Positions 12,561 to 22,232 of a stretch of DNA of 64,000 nucleotides are shown piece after piece. Source of the stretch: Clavaria fumosa (lineage: Eukaryota > Basidiomycota > Agaricomycetes > Agaricales > Clavariaceae); contig OX637795.1 in the NCBI GenBank assembly GCA_951802425.1, positions 4,940,501 to 5,004,500 of the forward strand, written 5' to 3'. The position numbers were made by a program, and so were the translations under genes. The notes under the pieces were generated by a model. The model worked only from the letters and a program-made list of their open reading frames with translations. It did no database searches and was not told the DNA's origin. The first letter of the stretch is position 1. Each line of letters starts with the position of its first letter.

Positions 12561-13153
12561 GCCTCTGTGTCCACTTCGTTAGGGATGATGCTCGGACCAG
12601 GTTTGGTTTCCTCGGGGAGCTCCAACCCCTTGGTCCCAGTAACCCTGTATCCTCCCGCTCCACCCACAATGCCTCCAAGCCCTACTCCACTACCTCGACC
12701 CTCAGTCCCTGCTCTTGTGTTGAGATATACACTTACACCAGTACTACCCCCACTATCCCTACTCACAACTAACTACTCTGGAGTGCTACCAGTGCTTCCT
12801 TTTCCGATACCCAGTGTCAACCCACCATCCTCAGCATGAGGGTCACGATGTCTGCTGCTGCCAACCCAGAGCCTCCCACCACAGTTGCCGCCACGACCTT
12901 TCGAGATTCCGGGGATTCCGCAAGGAATTCCACCAGCGGTACCTCCTGTGGTACCCATCGGAAATCTGCCCGCCGGTCTGCCATACTACATCTACTACCC
13001 AGCACCTCGAGACGACAGCCCCAAACTCAAGGAGCCCAACATCTTCACGGGTAAGGACCCAGCATGGCTAACAATGTTCATCTTGCAGTGCATTACATGG
13101 TTTCTGGGGAAGCCACAGAAGTTCGCTACTGATCGGGATCGTGTTCTATTCGC

Positions 13154-13158
13154 CACAT
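13154..13158. other. Target-site duplication of element S, left
   Basis: CACAT immediately left of the 5' LTR; the identical CACAT is at 20956-20960 right of the 3' LTR. A 5-bp duplication is standard for Ty3/gypsy integration. Confidence 0.92.
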
Positions 13159-13591
13159 TGTCACGCCCGTGCCAACCGGAGTATTCTCCGGCCTTCTCCA
13201 GCCTTCTCCGGCGGTCTCCGGACCCCCGATCGCAACTCCGGGCTCTCGGACCTAGGTCCAGAGCGCTGGACTTCACTTGCGCGACGTAGCGCAGGATCAG
13301 GAAGTGTGGCTGAAGGGCCACCAACTGATGTCCGCACTAGTTGCTGTTGCCTTGGGCAACCAGGAACTGGTCCTGCCCCGGACCCATCGCCCGGACAATT
13401 TGATGGACTCCCGGAAATGCCTGTACGTCATAGTTAGTAGTTTAACCTTTGTCCCGATCAGATTCCGTCTCCATCTCGTAGTCCCGTAGTTTAGTTTATT
13501 TCCTGACTCCCGGACATTACTCCGTAGCTACGAACTGATTCCGTAGTCGTACCGGAGTTATCTCCGTTGCTAGCATCGCCCCGGACTTTTG

Positions 13592-13597
13592 TATAAG
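13592..13597 (+). promoter_or_regulatory. Element S LTR TATA-like box
   Basis: TATAAG lies 34 nt before the 12-nt sequence that matches the primer-binding site. That spacing would put the RNA 5' end at or near the self-primer, as required by the Tf1 mechanism. Confidence 0.55.
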
Positions 13598-13625
13598 TAC
13601 TCGTAGATTACGGCCTTAGTCTAGC

Positions 13626-13637
13626 CAGTCTGATTAT
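13626..13637 (+). other. Element S candidate self-primer (RNA 5' end)
   Basis: CAGTCTGATTAT is the exact reverse complement of 13886-13897. In Tf1-type elements the first 11 or so transcript bases fold back onto the PBS, are cleaved and prime minus-strand DNA. The position downstream of a TATA box fits. The transcript start is inferred, not shown. Confidence 0.7.
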
Positions 13638-13885
13638 CAACCCCGCCTACTCGCACTCTACTCCGCATTGCCTGAAACCTGTCTCCCAACTTCTTCCGAA
13701 ATCCGAGACACTGATCCGCAGAGGGCGTCGTTTCAATACGTTTGCCAAGTCTCGTCCAAACTCCGGTTTGCTCCATCGCACCCGGACCTTGTTACTCTCG
13801 CCTGGACTTTATTGTTCCCCACCGGACTTTGTTATTTCCGCCCGGACTTTACTCCGCCCGACCCCTGCAACATAGACGTAACAGT

Positions 13886-13897
13886 ATAATCAGACTG
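13886..13897 (+). other. Element S primer-binding site (self-priming type)
   Basis: ATAATCAGACTG begins two bases after the 5' LTR end and is perfectly complementary over 12 nt to 13626-13637 in the LTR. No tRNA 3'-end complement (such as TGG-starting PBS) is present at this place. Confidence 0.75.
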
Positions 13898-13914
13898 ACC
13901 ACTCTGCAATCATA

Positions 13915-15057
13915 ATGTCCGAACCTCCCCGACGCAGTGGCCGCTTGCGCCCAAGTGCCAAGCCGATGACCCCTGGTGGGTCCAACCTCGGAGAACTAAT
14001 TAATCCGACCCCTCCTGGCGAGGGGGACGAACCAACCGTACCCGGTCCACGCGAAACCCGATCCCGATCTCCTCCGGCTGAACAGCCCGACTCCCCGTTA
14101 TCCGAACCCAACCCCGAAGCCCCGAACCTCGCAGACGCGATCCGCGCCTTGGCCGCATCCACCAAGGAACGAGGTTCCCCGTCTTCCCGCGTCAAGGAAC
14201 CGGAACCGTTCAACGGTTCCAACTCCAAGAAACTCCGTAGTTTCTTAGTTCAATGCGAATTGAACTTCCGAGACCGCCTGAAGACTTTCAGCGAGGACTC
14301 GGTAAAGATAAATTTTGCCATCTCCTTCCTGCAGGGAACCGCTCTCGAGTGGTTCGAACCCACTCTCCTAGGCGAAGCCCCGGACGCCAACTGGAATCTA
14401 TTCGTCCAGGAACTCCGGGATAACTTCGGACTGCACAATCCCGTTGGAGATGCGGAGGCCGAACTCGACCGCCTCCACATGAAGGACTCCCAACAGATCA
14501 CGACGTACAACGTCGAGTTTAACCGGATAGCTGCGCGGCTCCGGTGGGACGAAGCCGCACTCCGGCACAACTATTACTGCGGACTCCCAAACCGCCTCAA
14601 GGATGAGATTTCCCAAGTCGGGAAACCGACTTCCCTCCCCGTCCTGCGCAAACTCTGCCAGGACATTGACGCGCGATACTGGGAATATCAAGGCGAACGT
14701 TCCCGCGACGCACCCGCCAAATCCGACAACAAGCCCCGCCAAGCAAATAACTCCGGACAATCGTCCGGAGGAAACAAACCCGCCAACAACTCCGGAGCAG
14801 CATTGAACGCCTCCGGATCTGCACGAAAGACCGATCCCCCGAAGGATAATAAGATCAGCAAAGACGGAAAGCTAACTCCGGAGGAACGGAAACGCCGCTT
14901 CGACAACAACCTCTGCCTCGTTTGCGGAGGAACCGGACATGTTGTGAAGGACTGCCCGAAGTCCCGGAACACGCAGGGCAAGAAAGCCCGGACCGTCACG
15001 ACCTCCAACACAGTTCCGGAGGTTAAGGCTGCGGCTGCTCGGGCAAAAAACTCCTGA
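13915..15057 (+). CDS. gag: Element S Gag
   Basis: Intact 380-codon frame, ATG with A at -3, 17 nt after the PBS. N-terminal Pro/Ser/Arg-rich region, then a Ty3-type capsid (retrotrans_gag) domain at about residues 85-230 with the typical EWFEPTLL and YYCGLPNRLKDEI blocks, a Lys/Asn-rich linker and a zinc knuckle CLVCGGTGHVVKDC (C-x2-C-x4-H-x4-C, about residues 334-347) for RNA packaging. The frame ends TCC TGA directly after the heptamer A AAA AAC. Codon use is strongly GC3, unlike the neighbouring AT-richer elements. No internal stop. Confidence 0.93.
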   Translation: MSEPPRRSGRLRPSAKPMTPGGSNLGELINPTPPGEGDEPTVPGPRETRSRSPPAEQPDSPLSEPNPEAPNLADAIRALAASTKERGSPSSRVKEPEPFNGSNSKKLRSFLVQCELNFRDRLKTFSEDSVKINFAISFLQGTALEWFEPTLLGEAPDANWNLFVQELRDNFGLHNPVGDAEAELDRLHMKDSQQITTYNVEFNRIAARLRWDEAALRHNYYCGLPNRLKDEISQVGKPTSLPVLRKLCQDIDARYWEYQGERSRDAPAKSDNKPRQANNSGQSSGGNKPANNSGAALNASGSARKTDPPKDNKISKDGKLTPEERKRRFDNNLCLVCGGTGHVVKDCPKSRNTQGKKARTVTTSNTVPEVKAAAARAKNS

Positions 15058-15092
15058 GCGGCCCTTCGAAGTCCGCACTACCGGAGGACCGC
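15045..15092 (+). promoter_or_regulatory. Candidate -1 ribosomal frameshift signal at the gag end
   Basis: The canonical slippery heptamer A AAA AAC (15045-15051) is in the gag zero frame, one codon before the gag stop region. After a 6-nt spacer, GCGGCCC (15058-15064) can pair with GGACCGC (15086-15092, one mismatch), and an inner TCCG/CGGA stem lies in the loop. The -1 frame stays open with GC-rich third positions to about 15187 and then joins the protease frame only if one base was lost near 15185-15191. An alternative is a +1 slip at TCC TGA, since that frame is open from 15056 into protease. The stem is hand-folded. Confidence 0.5.
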
Positions 15093-18000
15093 GCCGCCCC
15101 AGCCAGTGCACATTACGAGTTCCGCCTCGGCGCATCTGCCGTTTCCCCTTCGTCCGACTCCTTGTACAAACTCTGTCTGCTCCGAATATAGATCGTTCTC
15201 CGTATTTCTGGACTCTGGTTGATTCCGGGTCATCGCATTGTTTCATAAGTCCTGAGTTTGTCAAGAAACACAAACTCCGGACAACTCCGATTTCCCCCAT
15301 GTCACTCCGCCTTTTCGATGGCTCCTCTACGGACATCGTCAAATCCACACTCACTCTCCCTGTCCAATTCCCTACCAGAGAACTTTTCGATATTGAATTC
15401 CTGGTAGCCCGAATGGATCCCGCCTGCTCCGCTGTCCTCGGATATAACTGGCTCACCCACTACAACCCGTTGGTTGACTGGGTAAGAGGCAGTATCGAAT
15501 TCCGGACACCGAAGTATTCCCGAACATCAAATCCGACCTCCGACACCCAAACCCCGACTCCGAAAGTGGGAACTACCGTCCTCACTCCCTCTCCGAAATC
15601 ACCACCACGGCACCCGGAGATTCGTTTTGTCAACGCAGCTGAATTTTCCAAGATCTCCGAGCCAACGGGATCTCGGACTTTCATGCTGCACCACTTTGGT
15701 GACGAAACATCCGTCCGCTCCGTCGCGACCGAACCGGTGGACCTGTCCTCCGTCCCGGAGGAATATCACGACTTCGCTGATGTGTTCAGCAAGACGAAAG
15801 CGGACACCCTAGCTCCGCATCGACCGTACGACCTCCGGATTAATCTGGAAGAAGGTAAAACTCCGCCCCATGGGCCGATATATTCCCTCTCCCAGATGGA
15901 GCTCCGTACACTGCGGGATTTCCTCGATGAACATCTCCGCATCGGATTTATCCGCCCGACTAGCTCTTCCCATGGATCTCCTGTTTTATTCGTCCGGAAA
16001 AAGGATGGAAGTCTCCGGCTATGCGTGGACTTCCGAGCCCTTAACCGGATCACCCGGAAAGACCAATATCCGATCCCCCTGACCCGCGATCTGCTGGACG
16101 TAGCCGGAAGTGCTAAGGTTTACACCAAAATCGATCTCCGGCACACCTACCATCTGGTCCGGATTGCGGAAGGCGATGAATGGAAAACCGCCTTCCGGAC
16201 CCGGTATGGTTCGTTCGAATGGTGCGTTATGCCCTTCGGACTTACTAACGCCCCTGCGGCATTTCAACACTTCATAAACGATGTGTTTTCCGACCTCCTG
16301 GACAAGTTTATGATTGTCTACCTGGACGACATCCTGGTATACTCCGACAACCTGGAGTCGCACGTACAGCATGTCCGAGAAGTATTCCGGCGCCTACGCG
16401 CCAACGGACTTTTCGCTCACGCAGGAAAATGCTTCTTCCATACTGAATGAGTTGAGTACCTAGGTTTCCTGCTCTCTCCGGAAGGACTCGCAATGGACCC
16501 GGCGAAGGTGAAAGCCATTACGGAATGGCCGGAGCCCCAGAAAGTGAAGGACGTCCAGTCCTTCCTCGGATTCGCCAACTTCTACCGGAGATTCGTCTTC
16601 CGGTACTCCGACATTGTCGTCCCTCTTACTTGACTCACGCGGAAGTCCTCTATCTGGAACTTCAATCCCGACTGCTGGGAAGCCTTCGACACCCTGAAGA
16701 CAGCTTTTACCTCGGCCCCGATACTGGCGAACTTCGTCCCCAACGTCCCTATAATTGTGGAAACAGACGCTTCGGACTACGCAGTCGCCGCGATACTCTC
16801 CTTGGAATTGCCACCCAGAGAAATTCATCCGGTTGCTTTTCACTCCCGGACACTCCACGACGCGGAGTTGAACTACGACACCCACAATAAGGAACTCCTG
16901 GCCATATTCAAGGCATTTGGTGAGTGGCGTCACTACCTCGAAGGTTCCGCTATTCCAGTCCACATCGTCACGGACCATAAAAACCTGGAATACTTTGGAA
17001 CTACCCGGACTTTGTCTCGGAGACAAGCCCGGTGGTCGGAATTCCTCTCCGGTTTCAACATGGTTATCCGATTCCGCCCCGGAAAACTTGGAACAAAACC
17101 CGACACCCTCACCCGACAATGGGACATTTACCCCAAAGAGGGAGATAGTGGCTACACCAGCATAAATCCGCAAAACCTCCGACCGATTTTCAACTCCGAA
17201 CAGCTGGCCACCTCCCTCCGAGCAACTTCCCTCGAAGGACTTGTACTCCGATCCGTCCTTGTCATGGACGAGGAAAAACTCCGAACCGACATCTGGAACT
17301 CGCTCCACAATGATCCGGTCGCAAGCACACGCCTGGACAAAGTTTTGTCTGGCACCGGAGATAATCCCTGGTGGACTGTAGACGCGTCCGGCTTCGTTCG
17401 ACTGGACGACCGGATATACGTTCCAGACTCCAATGACCTCCGACTCCGTGTCCTACTGTATAGGCACGACCACCCGATTTCCGGACACTTCGGACAAAAC
17501 AGGACCCTGGATTTGATCCGAAGGGAGTATACGTGGCCCGGACTTCGCAGTTTTGTCTCGGAGTATTGCAACTCCTGTACTAACTGCGGCAGATCGAAGA
17601 CCCGAAGGCACCGGCCTTACGGTCTCCTCCACCAACTCCCGGTCCCGGAATTACCATGGAATTCAATTTCCATGGACTTTATCGAACACCTCCCTCAATC
17701 CAATGGATTTAATTCCATCCTCGTCGTCGTTGACCGCTTTTCCAAGCAAGGAATCTTTACTCCGACCTACGACATGGTTACATCAATGGACCTCGCCAGA
17801 CTTTTCGTCCAGCATGTTTTCTCCAAGCACGGGGTTCCCTCGCACGTAACCTCTGATCGCGGACCGGAATTTGTTTCTCACTTTTTCCGCTCCCTCGGAA
17901 AAGCCCTCGACATGACTCTCCATTTCACATCCGGACATCACCCGGAAGCAGATGGTCAAACCGAACGGTTGAATCAGACACTGGAGCAGTATCTCCAGTC

Positions 18001-18751
18001 TTACTGCAATTATCAGCAAGATGATTGGTCCGAGCTCCTCCCACTTGCGGAATTTGTGTACAACAACGCCCCGAGCGAGACGACCGGAATTTCACCATTC
18101 TTCGCTAACAAAGGTTACCATCCGAACATCTCCGTCCGAGTTGACCAGGACATGACTTCCTCCCGTGCCCGGACTTATGTTGCTGACCTGGAAACACTCC
18201 ACCAGATACTCCGGCAACAAATCCTTGCCGCGCAGCAGCGGTACCAAAAGTCCGCTGACCGGCATTGTATTCCGGCCCCGGATTTCCGCGTCAGAAACAA
18301 AGTTTTCGTTAAGGCGGAATTCTTCCGCACCACCCGACCGTCCAAAAAGCTCAGCGAGAAAATGCTCGGACCTTACGAGATCATCGCTCAAGCCGGACAA
18401 AGCTCCTTTACTCTCCGACTCCCGGAAACCCTCTGCTCCGTACATCCGGTATTCCACATTTCAATGCTGGAATTGGCAACAGCCAACACAATTCCGAACC
18501 GGATCCAGCCCCCTCCAGAACCCGTAGTTGTCGACGGAGAACTGGAATTCGAGATCACGGAGATTTTGGATTCTAAGTACGACAACCAGAGGAAGACTTG
18601 TAAGCTACTCTACTTGGTCCGGTGGATGGGTTACGAAGGAACCGACGAAGAAACTTCCTGGCTGCTCACTACGGAGCTTGAGCACACACCGGACCTCGTC
18701 GCGGACTTCCATTCCGCGTACCCCAACAAACCCGGACCCCTCGGAGTTTAG
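15058..18751 (+). pseudogene. pol: Element S Pol: PR-RT-RNase H-IN-chromodomain, two stops
   Basis: One frame holds everything: protease (WTLVDSGSSHCFI, catalytic DSG at about 15221), RT with intact YLDDILVYS (16319), RNase H (VETDASDYA, then DHKNLEYF), integrase with an H-H/C-C zinc domain (HDHPISGHFG, CNSCTNC) and DDE residues in MDFIEHLP, SDRGPEF and DGQTERLN, and a C-terminal chromodomain (about 18535-18720, ITEILDSK, LVRWMGYEG). It is about 1230 codons long, normal for chromoviruses. TGA at 16448-16450 and TGA at 16631-16633 (PLT-stop-LTRK, where Arg CGA is expected) interrupt RT. All catalytic residues seen are intact. Confidence 0.93.
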
Positions 18752-18830
18752 ACTTCACTCGGACTTAGTTCACACGAAGTCCGATCAACGGAAATCCGAT
18801 TCGCAAAAACAAAAATATATACGAAATAAT

Positions 18831-20009
18831 TTACACCGGACCTAAGTCCGGTTCCCCCTCCACATCCTCCGTCTCCATCTCCTGCTCCACTCCTTCCCCC
18901 ACCTCCGGCCGGACATCCATCAACGATGAACGACAGGAGCGCGCGATCTCCTGCTCCACCGCCTGGGCCATCTCCGGATCTCGTCGCTCCAGTACCCTCC
19001 GCAGGATCCGGTTATCCTGCGCAAGCTGATCCCTCTCCGCGATCATCTTGTTCATGTTGAGGTGCTCGATGAAGTCCGGGACGAGCTACCGGAGTTCAGT
19101 TCCGAACTCCGCAGGTGCCCCAGAAATGACTCACCTGCCCGATTGCTGCCTCCAGCCTCCTCGTCATCTTCTCCAGCCCCTTCACCATCGAGTTCCGGTG
19201 CATCCAGACTTCATGGCTCTTCTCCACGTTGGCCCGGAGGAACCAGTTCGTCGACTGGAGATCCAGCTCCGGCTCGAAATCCTCGGCCCGGAGCTTCTTC
19301 GCTGGCCTCGCCTCCACCTCCGGCTCGCCCTCCGCCTCCGTCTCCGACCTCCGGTCCAAGTCCGACTCCACCATGGTGTCGGACTTCGTCCCCCAACGCG
19401 TGACCCGCTTTCCCTTGTCTTTTCCTTTTCCCTTGCCCTTCGCCTTCCCCGGCCACATGCACCCAACCCGCTTCTCCCGGCATTTGTCACAACTCCGAGT
19501 TCTCGCCGGCCCCGTCCATTTGCATTCCTGGCCCAGACTTTAGCGCGAACTCCGGCGGAGACAGGAGAACCTACCAGTTTTTTCTGGGAGCAACGCTCGC
19601 ATGTTACTCCGGCCGAGGTCCCCTGGGCCTCCGCGATCTCTGCTGCGCGCTTCCTCCGCGCCTCCTCCTCCTTCTGCTCCTGCACCGCTTTCTCCGCCGC
19701 CTCCTGGAGGTTTACTGACTCCTCCACACTGGCCACCAGCTTCGTCGTGGCCTGCGCCACCTCCAACTCCTTCCTCCGTTCCCGCGCTCTTTTCCCCGCC
19801 TCTTCCTCCTTCCTTCTTGTCTCCGCCTCCTCCTCCTTCCGTTTCCGCTCCGCTTCCTCCTCCCTCCGTTTCATCTCCGCTTCCTCCTCCTCTCGTCTCC
19901 TCCGCTCCGCCGCCTCCTTCTCCCTCCGCACCTTGTTCACCTGCAACACCTCCATCTCCGCCTGGAGTTTCCGGAGTTGGACTTCGTACTTGGTGTCTTC
20001 TTCAGCCAT
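18831..20009 (-). CDS. Antisense spliced gene in element S: coiled-coil Zn2Cys6 protein
   Basis: Three exons, 20009-19575, 19527-19135 and 19085-18831, join in phase 0 into 360 codons with no internal stop. Residues about 5-125 are an extremely Glu/Arg/Lys-rich coiled coil. The first splice fuses CERC to the following Cys block, making Cys137, 140, 147, 158, 161 and 168: C-x2-C-x6-C-x10-C-x2-C-x6-C, the fungal Zn(II)2Cys6 DNA-binding cluster. A Gly/Lys-rich basic run (about 172-187, NLS-like) follows, then a second coiled coil (about 290-325) and an acidic tail. The ATG has G at -3 and +4. It lies antisense between pol and the 3' LTR. A nuclear regulatory role is inferred from the motif; expression is unproven. 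Confidence 0.78.
19086..19134 (-). other. Intron 2 of the antisense Zn2Cys6 gene
   Basis: 49 nt on the minus strand: donor GTGAGT (consensus), branch-like ACTGAAC, acceptor TAG, phase 0. Read-through would stop inside the intron; splicing adds 84 residues including a coiled coil. Confidence 0.75.
19528..19574 (-). other. Intron 1 of the antisense Zn2Cys6 gene
   Basis: 47 nt on the minus strand: donor GTAGGT, branch-like GCTAAAG 17 nt from the end, acceptor CAG. The unspliced frame loses the third to sixth cysteines; splicing restores the cluster. Confidence 0.75.
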
Positions 20010-20066
20010 GCCTGGTGGTGGTTCAGGTCTAAGGAGAGGGGACCGGTGGTGGATTGATGCCCCGGA

Positions 20067-20073
20067 TTATATA
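20067..20073 (-). promoter_or_regulatory. TATA box for the antisense gene
   Basis: TATATAA on the minus strand, 58 nt upstream of the ATG at 20009. This leaves room for a 5' UTR of roughly 25-30 nt. The site lies outside the 3' LTR, so the gene appears to have its own promoter. Confidence 0.55.
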
Positions 20074-20205
20074 CCCGGCCACGAATTTCGAACTCCGACG
20101 AATCTCCGATCCCATTTCCGTCCTCGGATCACGATCGCCTTGATCCGAACGCCCCAATCCGGCCCAGGGGTGGTAACGGATCTAGGGCCTCGAGGGCTCA
20201 GCCCT

Positions 20206-20217
20206 GAGAGGGAGATA
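20206..20217 (+). other. Element S polypurine tract
   Basis: GAGAGGGAGATA ends one base before the 3' LTR at 20219, the expected position for the plus-strand primer. Confidence 0.75.
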
Positions 20218-20218
20218 C

Positions 20219-20955
20219 TGTCATGCCCGTGCCAACCGGAGTATTCTCCGGCCTTCTCTGGCGGTCTCCGGACCCCCAATCGCAACTCCGGGCTCTCGGA
20301 CCTAGGTCCAGAGCGCCGGACTTCACTTGCGCGACATAGTGCAGGATCAGGAAGTGTGCCTGAAGGGCCACCAACTGATGTCCGCACTAGTTGCTGTTGC
20401 CTCGGGCAACCAGGAACTGGTCCTGCCCCAGACCCGTCACCCGGACAATTTGATGGACTCCCGGAAACGCCTGTACATCATAGTTAGTAGTTTAACCTTT
20501 GTCCCGATCAGATTCTGTCTCTGTCTCGTAGTCCCATAGTTTAGTTTATTTCCTGACTCCCGGACATTACTCCGTAGCTACGAACTGATTCCGTAGTCGT
20601 ACCGGAGTTATCTCCGTTGCTAGCATCGCCCCGGACTTTTGTATAAGTACTCGTAGATTACGGCCTTAGTCTAGCCAGTCTGATTATCAACCCCGCCTAC
20701 TCGCACTCTACTCCGCATTGCCTGAAACCCGTCTCCCGACTTCTTCTGAAATCCGAGACACTGATCCGCAGAGGGCGTCGTTTCAATACGTTCGCCAAGT
20801 CTCGTCCGAACCCAAGTCCAACTCCGTCCAAACTCCGGTTTGCTCCGTCGCACCCGGACCTTGTTACTCTCGCCCGGACTTTATTGTTCCCCACCGGACT
20901 TTGTTATTTCTGCCCGGACTTTACTCCGCCCGACCCCCACGACATAGACGTAACA
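20219..20955 (+). repeat. Element S 3' LTR
   Basis: 737 bp, TGTCATGCCC to GACGTAACA, followed by CACAT. It has a short extra segment near 20810 and lacks a small duplication near 13200 relative to the 5' LTR. The self-primer sequence is conserved. Confidence 0.93.
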
Positions 20956-20960
20956 CACAT
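20956..20960. other. Target-site duplication of element S, right
   Basis: CACAT, identical to 13154-13158. Confidence 0.92.
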
Positions 20961-21768
20961 CGTATCTCTGAGATCAAGCAAATACCTGGTGGATGCCATA
21001 CCTTGTCCAGCAACCGCCCCCCACAATGTTGGACAATTGGGATAACTTCACCATGGAATTATTTCTGGTATTCAGAAACCCCCCCCCACATATGACTTCG
21101 AAGAGCGTGCTGCATAATTTGAAGATGCCCAACAATTCCCGCATCACAGAATACATTGTCACCTTCAATTCGCACGCACCCTACACTGGATACAATGACA
21201 CCGTGCTCACCAAGGCCTTTTACCAGGGGCTCGCCAACTGCATCAAAGACCAGTTTCAATACACAAGTCGAGAGCAGGAGTTCACCGGACTCCGTCAACA
21301 AGCTTTGGCCTTTGAGCAGCGGTACTGGCAATGCGAGGAAGAACAAGGCCGCTTTCCGACATCCGTCCAATACAGAAAGCGACCCGGCGACTCGTCGTGC
21401 GGAAATTTGTCAAACCCGATGAAAGACCGCAACGTGAAACCCGCCAACAACCAATCCTCGAACCGCCCTGCGCCCACTCCAGTAACCAACCCCATCATGA
21501 CATCCGCTCCGGCCAAACCTGCCTCGACCCCTGTAACGAAGCCGAAGGAGGGAAAGATGGAGAAATCCACACCTTGCAGACCACTCTCCACCGGGCCGCT
21601 GGACTTTGCTTATATTGCATGGGTCAAGGGCATTTCTCGAATACATGCCCGTTGATCCCCGCTAACTGCAAGTCTGCTGCCCGTGCCACCCTCACATTTA
21701 CCATGACCGCAGCTGAGCCCTTGGCCAGCAACAAGTTGGGAAATGCTCCAGCATCTCAAGGCATGTAG
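20961..21768 (+). pseudogene. Gypsy B gag, 3' part
   Basis: Continuation of the gag interrupted at 13158. After TCG TAT CTC there is a TGA (20969-20971, expected Arg) and then the capsid domain (DQANTWWMPYLV, TKAFYQGLANCIKDQF). A frameshift near 21590 moves the zinc knuckle CLYCMGQGHFSNTC (C-x2-C-x4-H-x4-C) to another frame. Non-functional. Confidence 0.82.
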
Positions 21769-21776
21769 GGAGATTC

Positions 21777-22187
21777 TTGAGTTGTGATATTGTCATAGAT
21801 ACCAATACTGATACCTGTACCATGGATGAACTCCCCTTATACATGGTTCTGTCATCTACTTCTTCTGCTGCCTTTTTGATTTCCGTTGTTATTCTGCAAA
21901 TTAGCAATACCCCTGTACCCACACTTGTAGATTGTGGAGCTACCGAATGTTTTGTTTTGCCCGACTTTACACCTTTGAAATTCCGTTCAACACTAACCTG
22001 CCCTATACAACTTAGGCTATTTGACGGGTCCATCGCAGGACTGATCACCCAAGTGACCGACCAACAATTCTGCTTTGAGGACAGCACAATGCACACTGAA
22101 CGTTTCTATGTTACCCAACTCCATTCGGATGTGAAGGTCATACTCAGACTGTCATGGCTTTGGAAACACAACCCAGACATCGATTGA
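21777..22187 (+). pseudogene. Gypsy B protease region
   Basis: 136-codon frame with the protease core TLVDCGATECFV, where DSG is expected, so the residue after the catalytic Asp has become Cys. It continues with LRLFDGS and the SWLWKHNPDIDW block that ends the PR domain in Ty3/gypsy elements. Stop after IDW. Confidence 0.75.
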
Positions 22188-22232
22188 CCAACCCTCTCGA
22201 TACGATTCCGCAATTCCGATACCTGACCGCTG

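Larger units (their letters stand above)
12294..13158 (+). pseudogene. Gypsy B gag, 5' part
   Basis: One frame from 12294 runs to the element S insertion at 13158, broken only by a TGA at 12837-12839. It holds five in-frame copies of a 16-residue Pro-rich repeat, a Pro-rich stretch, then the start of a Gag capsid domain (KLKEPNIFTGKDPAWLTMF, GKPQKFATDRDRVLFAT). The frame resumes exactly after element S at 20961, with the 7802-bp insertion removed, so this is the disrupted 5' half of one gag. The upstream start is a guess because the LTR was not found. Confidence 0.8.
13159..13883 (+). repeat. Element S 5' LTR
   Basis: Starts TGTCACGCCC and ends GACGTAACA. It contains the TATA-like TATAAG at 13592-13597 and the presumptive transcript start near 13626. 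Compared with the 3' LTR, most substitutions are CG versus TG or CA. Confidence 0.93.
13159..20955 (+). mobile_element. Element S: Tf1/sushi-like chromodomain LTR retrotransposon
   Basis: This 7797-bp element has LTRs of 725 and 737 bp, TSD CACAT, a self-complementary primer-binding site, gag, pol (PR-RT-RNase H-IN-chromodomain), a polypurine tract and an additional antisense spliced gene. It is CpG and CCGGA rich, unlike all surrounding DNA, and is the least decayed element in the window. It lies inside gypsy B gag. Two in-frame TGA codons and probably one 1-nt deletion inactivate pol, so it is not autonomous as read. Confidence 0.95.

Noticed and set aside
15052..15058. Antizyme-like +1 shift site (TCC TGA) as the sole gag-pol mechanism
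   Set aside because: It enters the protease frame directly, but codon bias in 15058-15187 favours the -1 frame, and a canonical -1 heptamer lies immediately upstream. Kept only as an alternative.
16525..16890. Plus-strand frames overlapping element S pol
   Set aside because: Other-frame shadows; the pol frame continues in phase through the two TGA codons with conserved RT residues.
19048..20487. Long plus-strand frame of 479 codons over the antisense gene
   Set aside because: It is the complement of a Glu/Arg-rich coiled-coil gene (giving Ser/Pro/Leu runs) and runs into the LTR; the minus strand has the introns, Cys cluster and TATA box.
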